Shown here one piece after another: positions 9,515 to 18,886 of a stretch of DNA of 64,000 bases. A program made the position numbers and the translations under genes. The notes beneath the pieces are model-generated. The model was not told where the DNA came from. It ran no database searches and saw only the letters and a list, made by a program, of their open reading frames with translations. The stretch covers positions 1 through 64,000 of the forward strand of contig JBALTG010000006.1 of the NCBI GenBank assembly GCA_036964625.1, in the 5' to 3' direction. The DNA comes from Motiliproteus sp036964625. GTDB lineage: Bacteria; Pseudomonadota; Gammaproteobacteria; Pseudomonadales; Balneatricaceae. Position 1 is the first letter of the stretch. Every line of letters begins with the position of its first letter.

Positions 9515-9679
9515 TTACCAGCATAATGATAGCCCGGGAGTAAACATAAACCGCCCATTGTACCGACTCCAGTCGTGCTTAGGCCAGTCAAAAGAGTCCG
9601 GTGTAAATGCGAGGCTGGCGTGGGTGTTGTTTTCGCCTGTGGCCGTTACTGATCCGTCAGTATTAGTCGTTAGAGTCAT
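9515..9679 (-). CDS. Possible small hydrophilic protein upstream of miaB
   Basis: A 54-codon frame starting MTLTTNTDGSVTATGENN has a near-ideal ribosome-binding site, GGAGG followed by 7 bases and ATG. It ends 28 bp before miaB. The product is hydrophilic, rich in T, N, D and aromatic residues, with no signal peptide or membrane segment. I do not recognise it. The strong translation signal and position suggest a short leader gene or a small protein co-transcribed with miaB. Chance is possible, since the stretch was not otherwise identified. Confidence 0.35.
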   Translation of the reverse strand: MTLTTNTDGSVTATGENNTHASLAFTPDSFDWPKHDWSRYNGRFMFTPGLSLCW

Positions 9680-9825
9680 TGCCGTATCCTCCGGTTCTGC
9701 CAATTAACTGTTGATGACAAGCAAGGCTTGCGTCTGAAGGGGTGAACTGGAAAACTACAGTATGATTGTAGTTGTTGAGCATTGTGCCGATGTCAGTCTT
9801 CAATCGAACAGATCAGGAGCATGTT

Positions 9826-11382
9826 TTGCAGAAGAAATTCCTTTTTTATTCGGATTTTAATTGTCCGTTCTGCTTTGCTCTGAATGAGCGAATTTTGATG
9901 CTGGGTGACAGCGCGAAAGTGCTTTGGCGTGGCATTGAGCACATGCCTGCAGCCTCAAGCAAGCATGCAACGCTAGTGGATCAGACCCAGTTGATCAACG
10001 AGGTCGGGGTGGTGCGTAAGCGGGCTCCTGAGGTGGCGCTAGTGACGCCTGCCTTTCGTCCTAAAACTGCGTTAGCTAATGCATTGATTTGGAAATTAGC
10101 ATTTCACCCCGATAGCCGCAGGCCGTTATCTGAATTGCGGACCCTTATTTACCGTGCCTATTGGCAGGATGGCGGGGATATATCTAATCCCGAGGTGTTG
10201 CGTGAGCTTTGTTCGCAGGTTGCGTTGGAGTATCCCGAAGAGGGTTTCGAAATAGCTGCAGAACCGGAATTGGCACAGTGGCAGCAACAGTGGCAGGGTG
10301 AACAGTTCCATTGTCGATTACCGGCGATGCTGTCTGAGGAGCAGGGCAAGCCGCTGCTCGGCTTTCCTACCTATGATCTGCTGTCGGGATTTTTTTCCGG
10401 CAGTGATCTGCCGCAGCTACCTGAAAGTCTGGCCACATGTGAACTCCGGCCGAAGCAGAGTTTGCTTTTAATTGGCGCGGGTATCGAACAGCGCTGTGAT
10501 GTTACCGAGCTGCGCGCAGCGTATCAGATTGAAGTGGTTGCGGGCGTGGAAGAGGCGCAAATCTGGCACAGGGGGCAGTCATGTTTGCCTGATATGATTG
10601 TGATCGATCATATGAGCCTGGGTGCTCTCGGTTTGCAGTACTGCTCCGCGCTGCGGACCGATCCGGTTCATCGCAATACGGTGCTGATCGTATTGCTGGC
10701 GGCTCCTGATCAGGTGTTAGAGCTGGCTGGTTTTGACGCCGGTGCAACCGATGTTATGTTTGATCTGTCTAACCCGAAAATTTGTCAGGCACGCCTGGAT
10801 CTGCAGTTGCGCATGAAACGCAGCGCGGTGCTGCTGGCCGCTTTGGCGCGGTTGGACTATCTGACCGAGCTGCCTAACCGACGCGAGTTTGACCGCATGC
10901 TGGAAGCGGAGTGGTTACGCTCAAGGCGCGAGGGAGTCGCGTTGAGCGTGGTGCTGATCGATATCGATCACTTCAAACTCTATAATGATAATTACGGTCA
11001 TTCGCAAGGTGACGATTGTTTGCGTCAGGTGGCTCGTGCGATGGCAAAATGCCTGCGTCGTCCGGCGGATCTGCTGGCGCGTTATGGGGGGGAGGAGTTT
11101 GTAGCGGTGTTGCCTGAAACCGATGCCGAAGGCGCAGCGGTCGTGGCCGAAACTCTGATTCAGGCGGTGCGTGACGTTGAACTCACGCACGCGTACTCAT
11201 CGGCAGCCGAGGTTGTGACCATCAGTGCCGGTGTTGCGTCGATGCTGCCCAGTAATGATGCAACCCCCCGGGCACTGTCTGAACAGGCTGATAGCGCGTT
11301 ATATGAAGCCAAGGAATCGGGGCGTAACCGGGTTTGTGTTGCGCGCGTACGCGCATCTAAACAAGGGGGGCTGAATAGCTGA
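9826..11382 (+). CDS. DsbA-like / receiver-like / GGDEF fusion, predicted diguanylate cyclase
   Basis: A predicted cyclic-di-GMP synthase with an unusual N-terminus. Residues 1-200 look like a cytoplasmic DsbA/FrnE-type thioredoxin fold (FLFYSDFNCPFC with Cys13 and Cys16, and a cis-proline-like GFPTYDL). Residues 205-340 resemble a degenerate receiver domain (LLLIGAG, DMIVIDHMSLGALG). The C-terminal GGDEF domain has the active motif GGEEF at 421-425, and RPAD at 412-415 is the inhibitory I-site. Start chosen at TTG 9826 because AGGAG lies 6 bases upstream; ATG 9790 and a start at 9772 are in frame but lack a good site. No signal peptide or membrane segment, so cytoplasmic. It is followed 64 bp later by ptsP on the same strand. 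Confidence 0.85.
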   Translation: MQKKFLFYSDFNCPFCFALNERILMLGDSAKVLWRGIEHMPAASSKHATLVDQTQLINEVGVVRKRAPEVALVTPAFRPKTALANALIWKLAFHPDSRRPLSELRTLIYRAYWQDGGDISNPEVLRELCSQVALEYPEEGFEIAAEPELAQWQQQWQGEQFHCRLPAMLSEEQGKPLLGFPTYDLLSGFFSGSDLPQLPESLATCELRPKQSLLLIGAGIEQRCDVTELRAAYQIEVVAGVEEAQIWHRGQSCLPDMIVIDHMSLGALGLQYCSALRTDPVHRNTVLIVLLAAPDQVLELAGFDAGATDVMFDLSNPKICQARLDLQLRMKRSAVLLAALARLDYLTELPNRREFDRMLEAEWLRSRREGVALSVVLIDIDHFKLYNDNYGHSQGDDCLRQVARAMAKCLRRPADLLARYGGEEFVAVLPETDAEGAAVVAETLIQAVRDVELTHAYSSAAEVVTISAGVASMLPSNDATPRALSEQADSALYEAKESGRNRVCVARVRASKQGGLNS

Positions 11383-11446
11383 GGTGCCACCCAGTAGTCT
11401 GTTTTTCCGATCGATGATCGACTCTCACCTCTAGCAGGAGTGTTTT

Positions 11447-13744
11447 ATGCCTAGTCTGGCCCGATTGCAACGGATCGTTCAGGACGTCAATACTGCAGCT
11501 TCGCTTGATGAGATGCTCCGCATGATCTCCTCTCAGGTTCAGGAAGTTATGGCGGTTGATGTCTGTAGTATCTACCTGATGGATTCTGATCGGGAGGAGT
11601 TGGTGCTGATGCATACGCTGGGGCTGGATGCCGCGTCTGTAGGTCGGATTCGGCTGCCGCTCGGCGATGGTTTGGTGGGTTTTGTTGGTGAGCAACAGCA
11701 GTTGCTTAACGTAGAGGATGCTCCCCGGCACCCCCAATTCCATTTTTTTCCTGAATCACAAGAAGAAAATATTCACGCATTTCTCGGTGTGCCGATCATC
11801 CATTTTCGCAAATTGGTGGGTGTGTTGGTGGTGCAGAAGCGCGCCATGCGTCGCTTTGATGATGAAGATGAAGCCTTTTTGGTCACGATAGCCGCGCATC
11901 TGTCCGGTGCGCTGAATGATGCTATCGGCAGTGGCAAAATTTCTGAACTGCTGAAAACCAGTAAGAAAACCAATACTTTTGTCAACGGCATCGTCGGCTC
12001 TACTGGTGTGGGTATCGGTTGGGTGGTGGCGGCAGGCAGCCGCCTCAGTTTTAAGGATGTGGAGGATCTCTGTTCGCTCGATCCTGTGGCCGAATTGGCG
12101 CTATTCGATCAAGCGGTTGTGGGGGTCCGCGAACAATTGGTGCAAGGGCAGCAGCTGATGGCTGGAACGCCGGGCGATGTGCAGGCTATTTTCGATGCCT
12201 ACCGGATGATTTTGGATTCGGACGATCTGCAGCGCGCCATTCGTGACCGTATTAAGGCCGGAGCCATAGCCCCCGCGGCGCTTAAAATCGTTATTGAAGA
12301 GCATGCGGCTATTTTTGAGGCGATGGAGGATCTTTACTTCCGGGCGCGCGGTGAGGATATTCGCGATATCGGCCTGCGTCTGCTGCGGCTTTTGCTTGAA
12401 CCCGATGCGGTTGAGGTGAGTTACGATCGGCCCACTATTTTAGTGGGGAGTGTTGTCGGTGTATCCGATATTGCCCGGGTTCCGCATGGCAAGTTGGTGG
12501 GCATTGTCTGCAAGCAGGGGTCGGCATTGTCGCATACGGCGATCCTTGCCAGTGCGCTGGGTATTCCTGCGGTGATGGGGGTGGGTGAACTGCCGGTGCG
12601 AAAGTTGGTGGGCAAATCAGCCATTATTGACGGATATCAGGGGCGGGTGCATTTTCAGCCCTCCAGTGCGTTGCGCGCTGAGTTTATCCGGCTGGCAAGA
12701 AAGGACAGCGAATTTGATCGATCGCTGGAAAAACTGCGCGACCTTCCGGCTGAAACACTCGACGGTTTTCGGGTAAATATGTTTGTTAATACCGGCCTGC
12801 TCTCGGATATTACCCCCGGTTTGCAGCGCGGCGCGGAAGGGGTGGGGCTGTACCGTACCGAAATCCCTTTTATGGTTCACGAGAGTTTTCCGACCGAAGA
12901 GGAGCAGTATCGGGTCTACCGTAAGGTATTGAGTCAGTTTCATCCGCGTCCGGTGACGATGCGTACCCTCGATATCGGCGGCGACAAGCCGCTGCCTTAC
13001 TTTCCGGTGCAGGAGGATAATCCCTATCTGGGCTGGCGAGGGATCCGCTTCACCCTCGACCATCCAGAAATATTTCTCGGTCAGATCCGTGCCATGCTAC
13101 GTGCGAATGAAGGGCTGAATAACCTTAAAATAATGCTGCCCATGATCAGTAGTGTCGATGAGGTCGATAGCTTCTTTGAACTGTTGCGCAAGGCGATGAA
13201 AGCGTTGCGCAGTGAAGGGCTGGAGATTGACAAACCACCGGTGGGTATCATGGTAGAAGTACCTGCTACCATGTTTTTGCTCGACTACATGGGCTGGCGC
13301 CTGGACTTTATCTCAATCGGAACCAACGATCTGACACAGTACTTGCTGGCAGTAGATCGGAATAACCAGAGCGTTGCCAGTTTGTTCTCCCGGCTGCATC
13401 CAAGTGTGGTCCGTGCGCTGCACTACATTACTGAACAGGCGTATAAGAATGGCCTGGACGTGAGTCTCTGTGGTGAGCTGGCTGCGGACCCTGCTGCTGT
13501 CTTGTTATTGTTGGGAATGGGGGTTAAATCCTTCAGTATGAACGCCCACAGCCTGCCCCGGATCAAGCATGTCATTCGTTCAGTCAGCCGTCTGCAAACA
13601 GAGGGGCTAGTGGCTAACGCGTTACGGATGCAGAGTGAGACTGAGATTCGTCTGATGCTTAACAAAGCATTGGAGAACGCAGGGCTGGAGGAGCATCTGG
13701 TGAGAAGCGGTAAGCTCAGTAACAAGGCCGCATCGGCCAAGTAA
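11447..13744 (+). CDS. ptsP: Phosphoenolpyruvate-protein phosphotransferase PtsP (EI-Ntr)
   Basis: First enzyme of the nitrogen PTS, passing phosphate from PEP to NPr. The 765 residues begin with a GAF domain (about 1-160), then the PEP-utiliser N-terminal, mobile and barrel domains. The phosphorylated histidine lies in SALSHTAILAS (His363). The barrel carries FRTEIPFM-like (YRTEIPFM) and DIGGDKPLPYF motifs, and the C-terminal active cysteine lies in LCGELAADP. Start has the upstream site AGCAGGAG. A strong bidirectional terminator lies about 150 bp after the stop. Confidence 0.96.
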   Translation: MPSLARLQRIVQDVNTAASLDEMLRMISSQVQEVMAVDVCSIYLMDSDREELVLMHTLGLDAASVGRIRLPLGDGLVGFVGEQQQLLNVEDAPRHPQFHFFPESQEENIHAFLGVPIIHFRKLVGVLVVQKRAMRRFDDEDEAFLVTIAAHLSGALNDAIGSGKISELLKTSKKTNTFVNGIVGSTGVGIGWVVAAGSRLSFKDVEDLCSLDPVAELALFDQAVVGVREQLVQGQQLMAGTPGDVQAIFDAYRMILDSDDLQRAIRDRIKAGAIAPAALKIVIEEHAAIFEAMEDLYFRARGEDIRDIGLRLLRLLLEPDAVEVSYDRPTILVGSVVGVSDIARVPHGKLVGIVCKQGSALSHTAILASALGIPAVMGVGELPVRKLVGKSAIIDGYQGRVHFQPSSALRAEFIRLARKDSEFDRSLEKLRDLPAETLDGFRVNMFVNTGLLSDITPGLQRGAEGVGLYRTEIPFMVHESFPTEEEQYRVYRKVLSQFHPRPVTMRTLDIGGDKPLPYFPVQEDNPYLGWRGIRFTLDHPEIFLGQIRAMLRANEGLNNLKIMLPMISSVDEVDSFFELLRKAMKALRSEGLEIDKPPVGIMVEVPATMFLLDYMGWRLDFISIGTNDLTQYLLAVDRNNQSVASLFSRLHPSVVRALHYITEQAYKNGLDVSLCGELAADPAAVLLLLGMGVKSFSMNAHSLPRIKHVIRSVSRLQTEGLVANALRMQSETEIRLMLNKALENAGLEEHLVRSGKLSNKAASAK

Positions 13745-13894
13745 TGGCTTAAGCCTTGAAAGTCTCTCCGCAAAGGGTGAACTTTGTTTGAACCGAAGCC
13801 ACTTTGCTGCGGGTATTGTACGAGAGTAGTACGGGAGTAGTACGGGAGTAGTGCGGTTTGTAGTGCCGGTTTAGACGGCGATGCGAGAGTCAAT

Positions 13895-13940
13895 AAAAAG
13901 GCGCCTATTAACCGGTTGGGTTAATAGGCGCCTTTTTTGT
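13895..13940. terminator. Bidirectional rho-independent terminator between ptsP and ald
   Basis: A perfect 17-bp inverted repeat (13897-13913 and 13919-13935) with a 5-base loop, preceded by an A run and followed by a T run. It can stop transcripts from both convergent genes. Just upstream, 13823-13858 contains three near-copies of GAGTAGTACGG. Confidence 0.92.
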
Positions 13941-13972
13941 TCAATTGAGCGCTGGGTCTGTTTCGATTAGGG

Positions 13973-15088
13973 CTATTGCTCTAATGCCTGTGCAGGGGCG
14001 ACAAATTCATACCCGAGTGCATCTGCGACCGCTTTATAGGTGATCATCCCCTTATGGACGTTAAGACCGTTGAGCAGGTGCTTATCGTTCAATAGTGCTT
14101 GCTTGGGGTCGGCCGCCAGTGCCAGGGCAAACGGTAAGGTGGCGTTATTCAGCGCCATGGTCGCAGTACGGGCAACACCACCGGGCATGTTGGCAACGCA
14201 GTAATGCACCACATCATCAATCACGTAGGTCGGTTCCTGGTGGGTTGTGGCTTTGGATGTTTCGAAGCAGCCGCCCTGGTCGATAGCAACATCCACGACC
14301 ACTGAGCCTTTTTTCATCTTGCTGATCATCGCACGGGTCAGCAGCTTGGGGGCTGCTGCGCCGGGAATCAGTACCGCACCGATGACCAGGTCTGCCTCGA
14401 GAGCATACTCTTCAATCGCGCTCGCTGTGGAGTAGACGCATTTGATCTGGCCTTTGAACTCCGCATCCAGCTGACGTAGACGGGGCAGTGACCGGTCCAT
14501 AAGGGTGACATCGGCGCCCATGCCTGCAGCCATCGTCGCGGCATTGACGCCAACGACACCGCCACCGATGACCAATACTTTAGCCGGTGCAACACCCGGG
14601 ACACCGCCCAAGAGAACGCCACGTCCACCCGGTGCTTTTTCCAGATGATGTGCCCCCGCCTGGATTGACATCCGTCCGGCGACTTCGCTCATCGGTGCCA
14701 GCAGTGGCAGCCCGCCTTGATTGTCGGTAACGGTCTCGTAAGCGATGCAGGTGGCGCCGGATTTAATCAGCAGTTCGGTTTGCTGTGGATCTGGAGCCAG
14801 GTGCAGGTAGGTGTATAGCACCTGACCTTCGCGCAGCATCGCACACTCCTGCGGTTGAGGTTCTTTAACCTTGACCACCATATCGGCGCGTTCGAACACC
14901 TCGGCGGCGGTCGCAACGATAGATGCGCCCGCAGAAATGTAATCCTCGTTGGAGAAATCGATGCCTACCCCGGCGTTGTTTTCTATGATTACCTGATGGC
15001 CACGGTTGACCAGCTCCTGAACGGAAGCGGGGATGAGGCCGACGCGGTATTCGTGGTTTTTAATCTCTTTGGGGATGCCGATTAGCAT
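13973..15088 (-). CDS. ald: Alanine dehydrogenase
   Basis: NAD-dependent oxidative deamination of L-alanine to pyruvate and ammonia. The 371 residues are the family length, starting MLIGIPKEIKNHEYRVG. They contain the substrate-site region (VVKVKEPQPQE, YTYLHLAPDP) and the Rossmann motif VIGGGVVGVNAATMA at about residue 171, followed by the acidic residue that selects NAD. The start has GCAGGAGAAAC upstream. It converges with ptsP on a shared terminator and has no obvious operon partner. Confidence 0.95.
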   Translation of the reverse strand: MLIGIPKEIKNHEYRVGLIPASVQELVNRGHQVIIENNAGVGIDFSNEDYISAGASIVATAAEVFERADMVVKVKEPQPQECAMLREGQVLYTYLHLAPDPQQTELLIKSGATCIAYETVTDNQGGLPLLAPMSEVAGRMSIQAGAHHLEKAPGGRGVLLGGVPGVAPAKVLVIGGGVVGVNAATMAAGMGADVTLMDRSLPRLRQLDAEFKGQIKCVYSTASAIEEYALEADLVIGAVLIPGAAAPKLLTRAMISKMKKGSVVVDVAIDQGGCFETSKATTHQEPTYVIDDVVHYCVANMPGGVARTATMALNNATLPFALALAADPKQALLNDKHLLNGLNVHKGMITYKAVADALGYEFVAPAQALEQ

Positions 15089-15422
15089 GGTGTTTCTCCT
15101 GCAGGATTGATTGTTTTTATGCGTTACGGGGGATGAGTAACGTAGGGATATGATAGCTAGAATTCGGAAGAGTTATTTGTTTTAATTATTCATTATTGTA
15201 GTTTATAAGGCTGTGCGAGTTGTATTTTGTGGTGGTAAAAATTGCTGTAGTGCAGCAAAGCCAGCTCATAATACTTATATAGAGGCTACGTATTGCGTGC
15301 AGCGCTACACCCTGTTCATAAAGAAGAGGGTTAGTAAGCTGTTACCGTTTATTCTAAGACGTCCTGCCCAGCCCCTTATACGTGCGATAAGCTGGCCTTC
15401 TCATTCATTTAGGAGGCAGTGC
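15089..15422. other. Non-coding region upstream of ald
   Basis: AT-rich stretch holding the presumed leftward ald promoter. Forward frames here are short and lack family features. I see nothing else that can be supported. Confidence 0.4.
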
Positions 15423-15500
15423 ATGAGCTATTCGCCCCGTCGGACCCCCGAGCAATGGCAAGACCTGATTGACCAAAGGCAGGGCAAATCGGCAGGATAG
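15423..15500 (+). pseudogene. IS66-type accessory transposase N-terminal stub
   Basis: An ATG with the strong site AGGAGGC 7 bases upstream begins MSYSPRRTPEQWQDLIDQRQ and stops after 25 codons. The RRTxxxWQxLIxxQ pattern is that of the N-terminus of IS66-family TnpA-like accessory proteins, which are normally about 100 residues. No further transposase sequence follows, so this is a remnant. Confidence 0.5.
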
Positions 15501-16109
15501 CCGACTTTCACAACCGCTGGTTGGCCGTAGAATAAGGCACATGGATGTGCCGAATGCTTCCGAATCTGTCAGCGTTAGGCTGAATTCATAGCGCCGCAGG
15601 CGCGTATCCGCAGGACGGTTAGCGGGGCGCGTTTTGATGGACAGGGATGTTCGAATGCCGCGAGGTCATGGACGGCCTTGCTTCCGTTTCTTTGCCGCGT
15701 GCAAAGAAATGAAGACGCCCGAGGGGGCGGAGTTGAAGCCCACCGGCAATGATAATAATCGCTAATCCACCGAAAACCTTCGCATCAGCAAGGGACGGCG
15801 ATGCCTGCGCGGCAAGGGTTTAAGTGCTACGTCTTGATTGATGCAGCTCGCGAGAATAGATCGGCTGAATCATGGCTGAGGTTTGTGGGTAATCAGGTAC
15901 TGGTATTTTGCAAAACCGGGAGGAGGGATAGATCCGCCCCCCCTCCAGCAAGGCACCAGTATTGATCAGTTTGAAGGGGACCTTTGCCTGCGGTAAGAGT
16001 TCATTGCAGCTAAGTGACTGAAGGTCACCCGGTCCCTGAGCATGATGCAAATTACGGCTTAATATTGAAACAACAGTTGAGCAACCTGCGTTACATAATC
16101 TTGCCTATT
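15501..16109. repeat. Non-coding, internally repetitive element-like region
   Basis: No gene could be supported in this 600-bp gap. It contains imperfect internal repeats (GGATGTGCCGAATGC and GGATGTTCGAATGCC) and a perfect hairpin, TTTCTTTGC/GCAAAGAAA at 15687-15709, followed by a G/C-rich segment. This has the look of a dispersed non-coding repeat next to the IS66 stub. A 76-codon reverse frame (15820-16050) has no recognisable features. Confidence 0.45.
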
Positions 16110-18668
16110 TCAGTCTGGTAGGTAACGCTGACTCCATTGTGTGGCCGCTACGCCCTGGGTAAGCATCTCGTCAATATCAGCGGAGGAAAAGTCAAGCTGG
16201 TGTAGAGTTTCTACAGTGTGTGTACCGTATTTTGGCATTGGGGTTGGCACAACGGTTTTCGCGAACTTTGGCCGAATCGCATTAGGAGCGATGAGGTCGA
16301 CTGCATAGCCACAAGGGTGTTGTGCGTGGCGGATAAAGGCAACGCTCTTGGGTCCATCCAGGTCGATTCCACTCGCTTCGCTCATCAATGAGCTTTCGCG
16401 CAGCTGGCTCATGGTCGCTAGAGGTTGACAGCCGATATCGGCAGCGCCAAATAGCGATTGCCAATGAGCAAGCGGTTGAGTGCTAAACAGGGCTTCGAGT
16501 TGCTGTTCGGCGGCATCGTTATTAATACAGTCGATATCAGCGGAGCCTATGGCTGCCTTAAACGCCTCGAGCTTGAGATCTTTATCTACAGCCAGGAAGA
16601 ACCAGCCGTCACTGGCACGATAGCAGCGATAGAGAGCATCTGAGCCCTTCACCTCACGACCGCTTGGCTCGTTAAATGGCGCTCGGCCTGGGTAGTCATA
16701 CATAAAGGGGACTTGGATCAGCTGGCCTGCCGCAATGAGTGAACTGCGAGCAACGGAACCACCATTGCCCTTTGCCCGGTTCACCAGCGCCACACCGATA
16801 GCCAGTGCGGCACAATAGCCACCCAACACATCAATGGTGCCGAAGTGGGCATGTTCTTCAGGTGTATCCATGCCACCGCCAAAGCGTGACATGATCCCGG
16901 TGGTCGCCTGCACCAGATCGTCATAACCGGGATGATTACTGCGGGGACCGTTCATGGGACCACCGTAAGCATCGAACTGGCAAAGGATTATTTCAGGATT
17001 AATCTGGTGTAGGGCATTGATCGACACCCCTAGCCTTTCCAGCTGGGCATCGCTGGCATTGATGGTGATCACGTCAATCTCCGGCAGCAGCCTGTCGAGC
17101 ACGGCTTTACCCTGCGGGCTTTTCAGGTCAAGTAGAACACTCTTCTTACCCTGATTCGCCTGCATGCCAAAAACCGTCGTATTCCACGGATCAAGCGCCG
17201 GTTCGGGAGGATCGATGCTGATGACATCAGCGCCGAAACGCGCCAAAGTTCCGGCAATCGTCGGCCCGGCAATTACATTGGTCAGGTCGAGGATTTTGAT
17301 TCCTTCAAGCCAGCCCTTCGTCTGTCGCGGACTATCCACAGGGCCACTAACCTGTGCTTTTTCTCGCCAACGCTCCAATGTCACCTCTATGTTGGCATAC
17401 TTTTTATTACCAGAGCCTCTATTGGGGCTCTGGGCCGGCTGTTTAGTGGTGACATCAGCGTCTCCTATAAGCCAACAGATATTACCCATCTGTCGCATTT
17501 TTCCATAGGTGGGATCATCCACCTCCAGGATACTACCGGACAACAAGGCATGCTCAGAGTTGAGCCACTCTTTGGTCAGCTGATGGGCACAACCGGGTAC
17601 GCCTGCGTCACCAAAGCGTTGCTCCCACTCATAAGCGGCTCTGGTTTTAAATGCCGCTTTCATCTTATCGGAAACAAAGTCGGCCCAGTTTCTGGACAAA
17701 GGATAAGAGACGAGGGTGCAGTCAGCACCCTCGGGCCAATCGGCGATATCCAGATAGGCGCTGTGGGTGGGAATGCCTGCGGCTTCAATCTCTTCCCATA
17801 CACCGAGCACCTTCAAGCAGGCGATCGGATGGCGGGTGTGGGAGGAGCACACCGTGTAAAATGGGCGGCCATCCCCGCACAGGTAAGTGCGATAAAATGG
17901 ATCCAGGAACGCCTGCAGACCTGGGTAGTTAAGGTTAAGCGGCTCATCATTGGCGCGTCGTCTCTCAATTTCCAGTTCCCGCGGTGACTTGTAGCGATCC
18001 GGCAACCCCTCGACATGCATCGAGTTGTAGGCCAGCCCCTCCATCAACGCCGCTGAGATAGGAACCTCGATCACGTCTCCCTGTCCTGATTGCTCTCTGG
18101 AAAATAGCGCCAGGGTCACGGCGGTAGCGCCCAACACCGCCGCATAAGCCGACCCTAAGGGAAGCGGCGAAAATGAGGGGTTGATCCCCATCAGAATGCG
18201 GTTGAGCCCCATATCGGTAAACTGCCCTACCGCCGCAGCGATAACGCCTTCCCAGGCGGGCAGGTTGGCGTACGCTTCATCTTTTTCAGAAAACCCGGGC
18301 AGCGATAGATAAACCAGAGCCGGATTGAGGGTACGCATATCCGTGGCGCCCAGTCCCAGCTTCTGCATCACACCGGGACGGAAGTTTTCCACCACGACAT
18401 CGGCATTCTGAACCAGCTCCTGGGCCAGGGTCAGATCGCGATCGGTTGTCAGGTCAAGGCTAATACGCTGTTTGCCACGATTCAGTATGGCATCGGCGGG
18501 GTTATCCCAACGGGGACCTGCAGGCGGGTCGATATGGATCACTTCGGCGCCCTGGTCTGCCAGCATCATGGCGACAGCAGGGCCAGCGATATATTGGCCA
18601 AAATCGACCACGCGAACACCTTCCAGGGGACGGGCGTTTTTTTGCTGCTTGCGTCGCTTCGGTTCCAT
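16110..18668 (-). CDS. dddD: Two-domain class III CoA-transferase, probable DMSP CoA-transferase/lyase DddD
   Basis: The 852 residues contain two CaiB/BaiF-type domains in tandem (about 12-440 and 450-850), each beginning with the family pattern (VVDFGQYIAGP and ILDLTNVIAGP). The second domain has an aspartate, Asp613 in HFGTIDVLGG, where class III transferases carry the catalytic aspartyl-CoA residue. The equivalent place in the first domain (PLPLGSAYAAV) has none. Length, two-domain build and a single C-terminal aspartate near 600 match DddD, which forms a CoA thioester of dimethylsulfoniopropionate and releases dimethyl sulfide. A divergent LysR gene next to it also fits ddd clusters. Alternative: a carnitine/crotonobetaine CoA-transferase related to CaiB, given the neighbouring carnitine genes. 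Confidence 0.78.
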   Translation of the reverse strand: MEPKRRKQQKNARPLEGVRVVDFGQYIAGPAVAMMLADQGAEVIHIDPPAGPRWDNPADAILNRGKQRISLDLTTDRDLTLAQELVQNADVVVENFRPGVMQKLGLGATDMRTLNPALVYLSLPGFSEKDEAYANLPAWEGVIAAAVGQFTDMGLNRILMGINPSFSPLPLGSAYAAVLGATAVTLALFSREQSGQGDVIEVPISAALMEGLAYNSMHVEGLPDRYKSPRELEIERRRANDEPLNLNYPGLQAFLDPFYRTYLCGDGRPFYTVCSSHTRHPIACLKVLGVWEEIEAAGIPTHSAYLDIADWPEGADCTLVSYPLSRNWADFVSDKMKAAFKTRAAYEWEQRFGDAGVPGCAHQLTKEWLNSEHALLSGSILEVDDPTYGKMRQMGNICWLIGDADVTTKQPAQSPNRGSGNKKYANIEVTLERWREKAQVSGPVDSPRQTKGWLEGIKILDLTNVIAGPTIAGTLARFGADVISIDPPEPALDPWNTTVFGMQANQGKKSVLLDLKSPQGKAVLDRLLPEIDVITINASDAQLERLGVSINALHQINPEIILCQFDAYGGPMNGPRSNHPGYDDLVQATTGIMSRFGGGMDTPEEHAHFGTIDVLGGYCAALAIGVALVNRAKGNGGSVARSSLIAAGQLIQVPFMYDYPGRAPFNEPSGREVKGSDALYRCYRASDGWFFLAVDKDLKLEAFKAAIGSADIDCINNDAAEQQLEALFSTQPLAHWQSLFGAADIGCQPLATMSQLRESSLMSEASGIDLDGPKSVAFIRHAQHPCGYAVDLIAPNAIRPKFAKTVVPTPMPKYGTHTVETLHQLDFSSADIDEMLTQGVAATQWSQRYLPD

Positions 18669-18886
18669 AACTCACCTGTGGTATACGATAAAGTGGAAGC
18701 TGATAGCGCCGATAGGTGCGCCGGTCATCTCGTTAATCGCATGCTAATTGCTAAAGAAAAAGCCGCATATCGAAACTTTTACCACAGAGCGTCCGAAATT
18801 TTTTAACACCTCTGTAACCATTATAAATCAATATGTTTAAAGATAAGGTGATAGCATATTCCGAATAGCCAAGCGGATTTAGCACT

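Noticed and set aside
15820..16050. 76-codon reverse frame downstream of the CoA-transferase
   Set aside because: No recognisable motif and no ribosome site; lies in the repetitive non-coding region.
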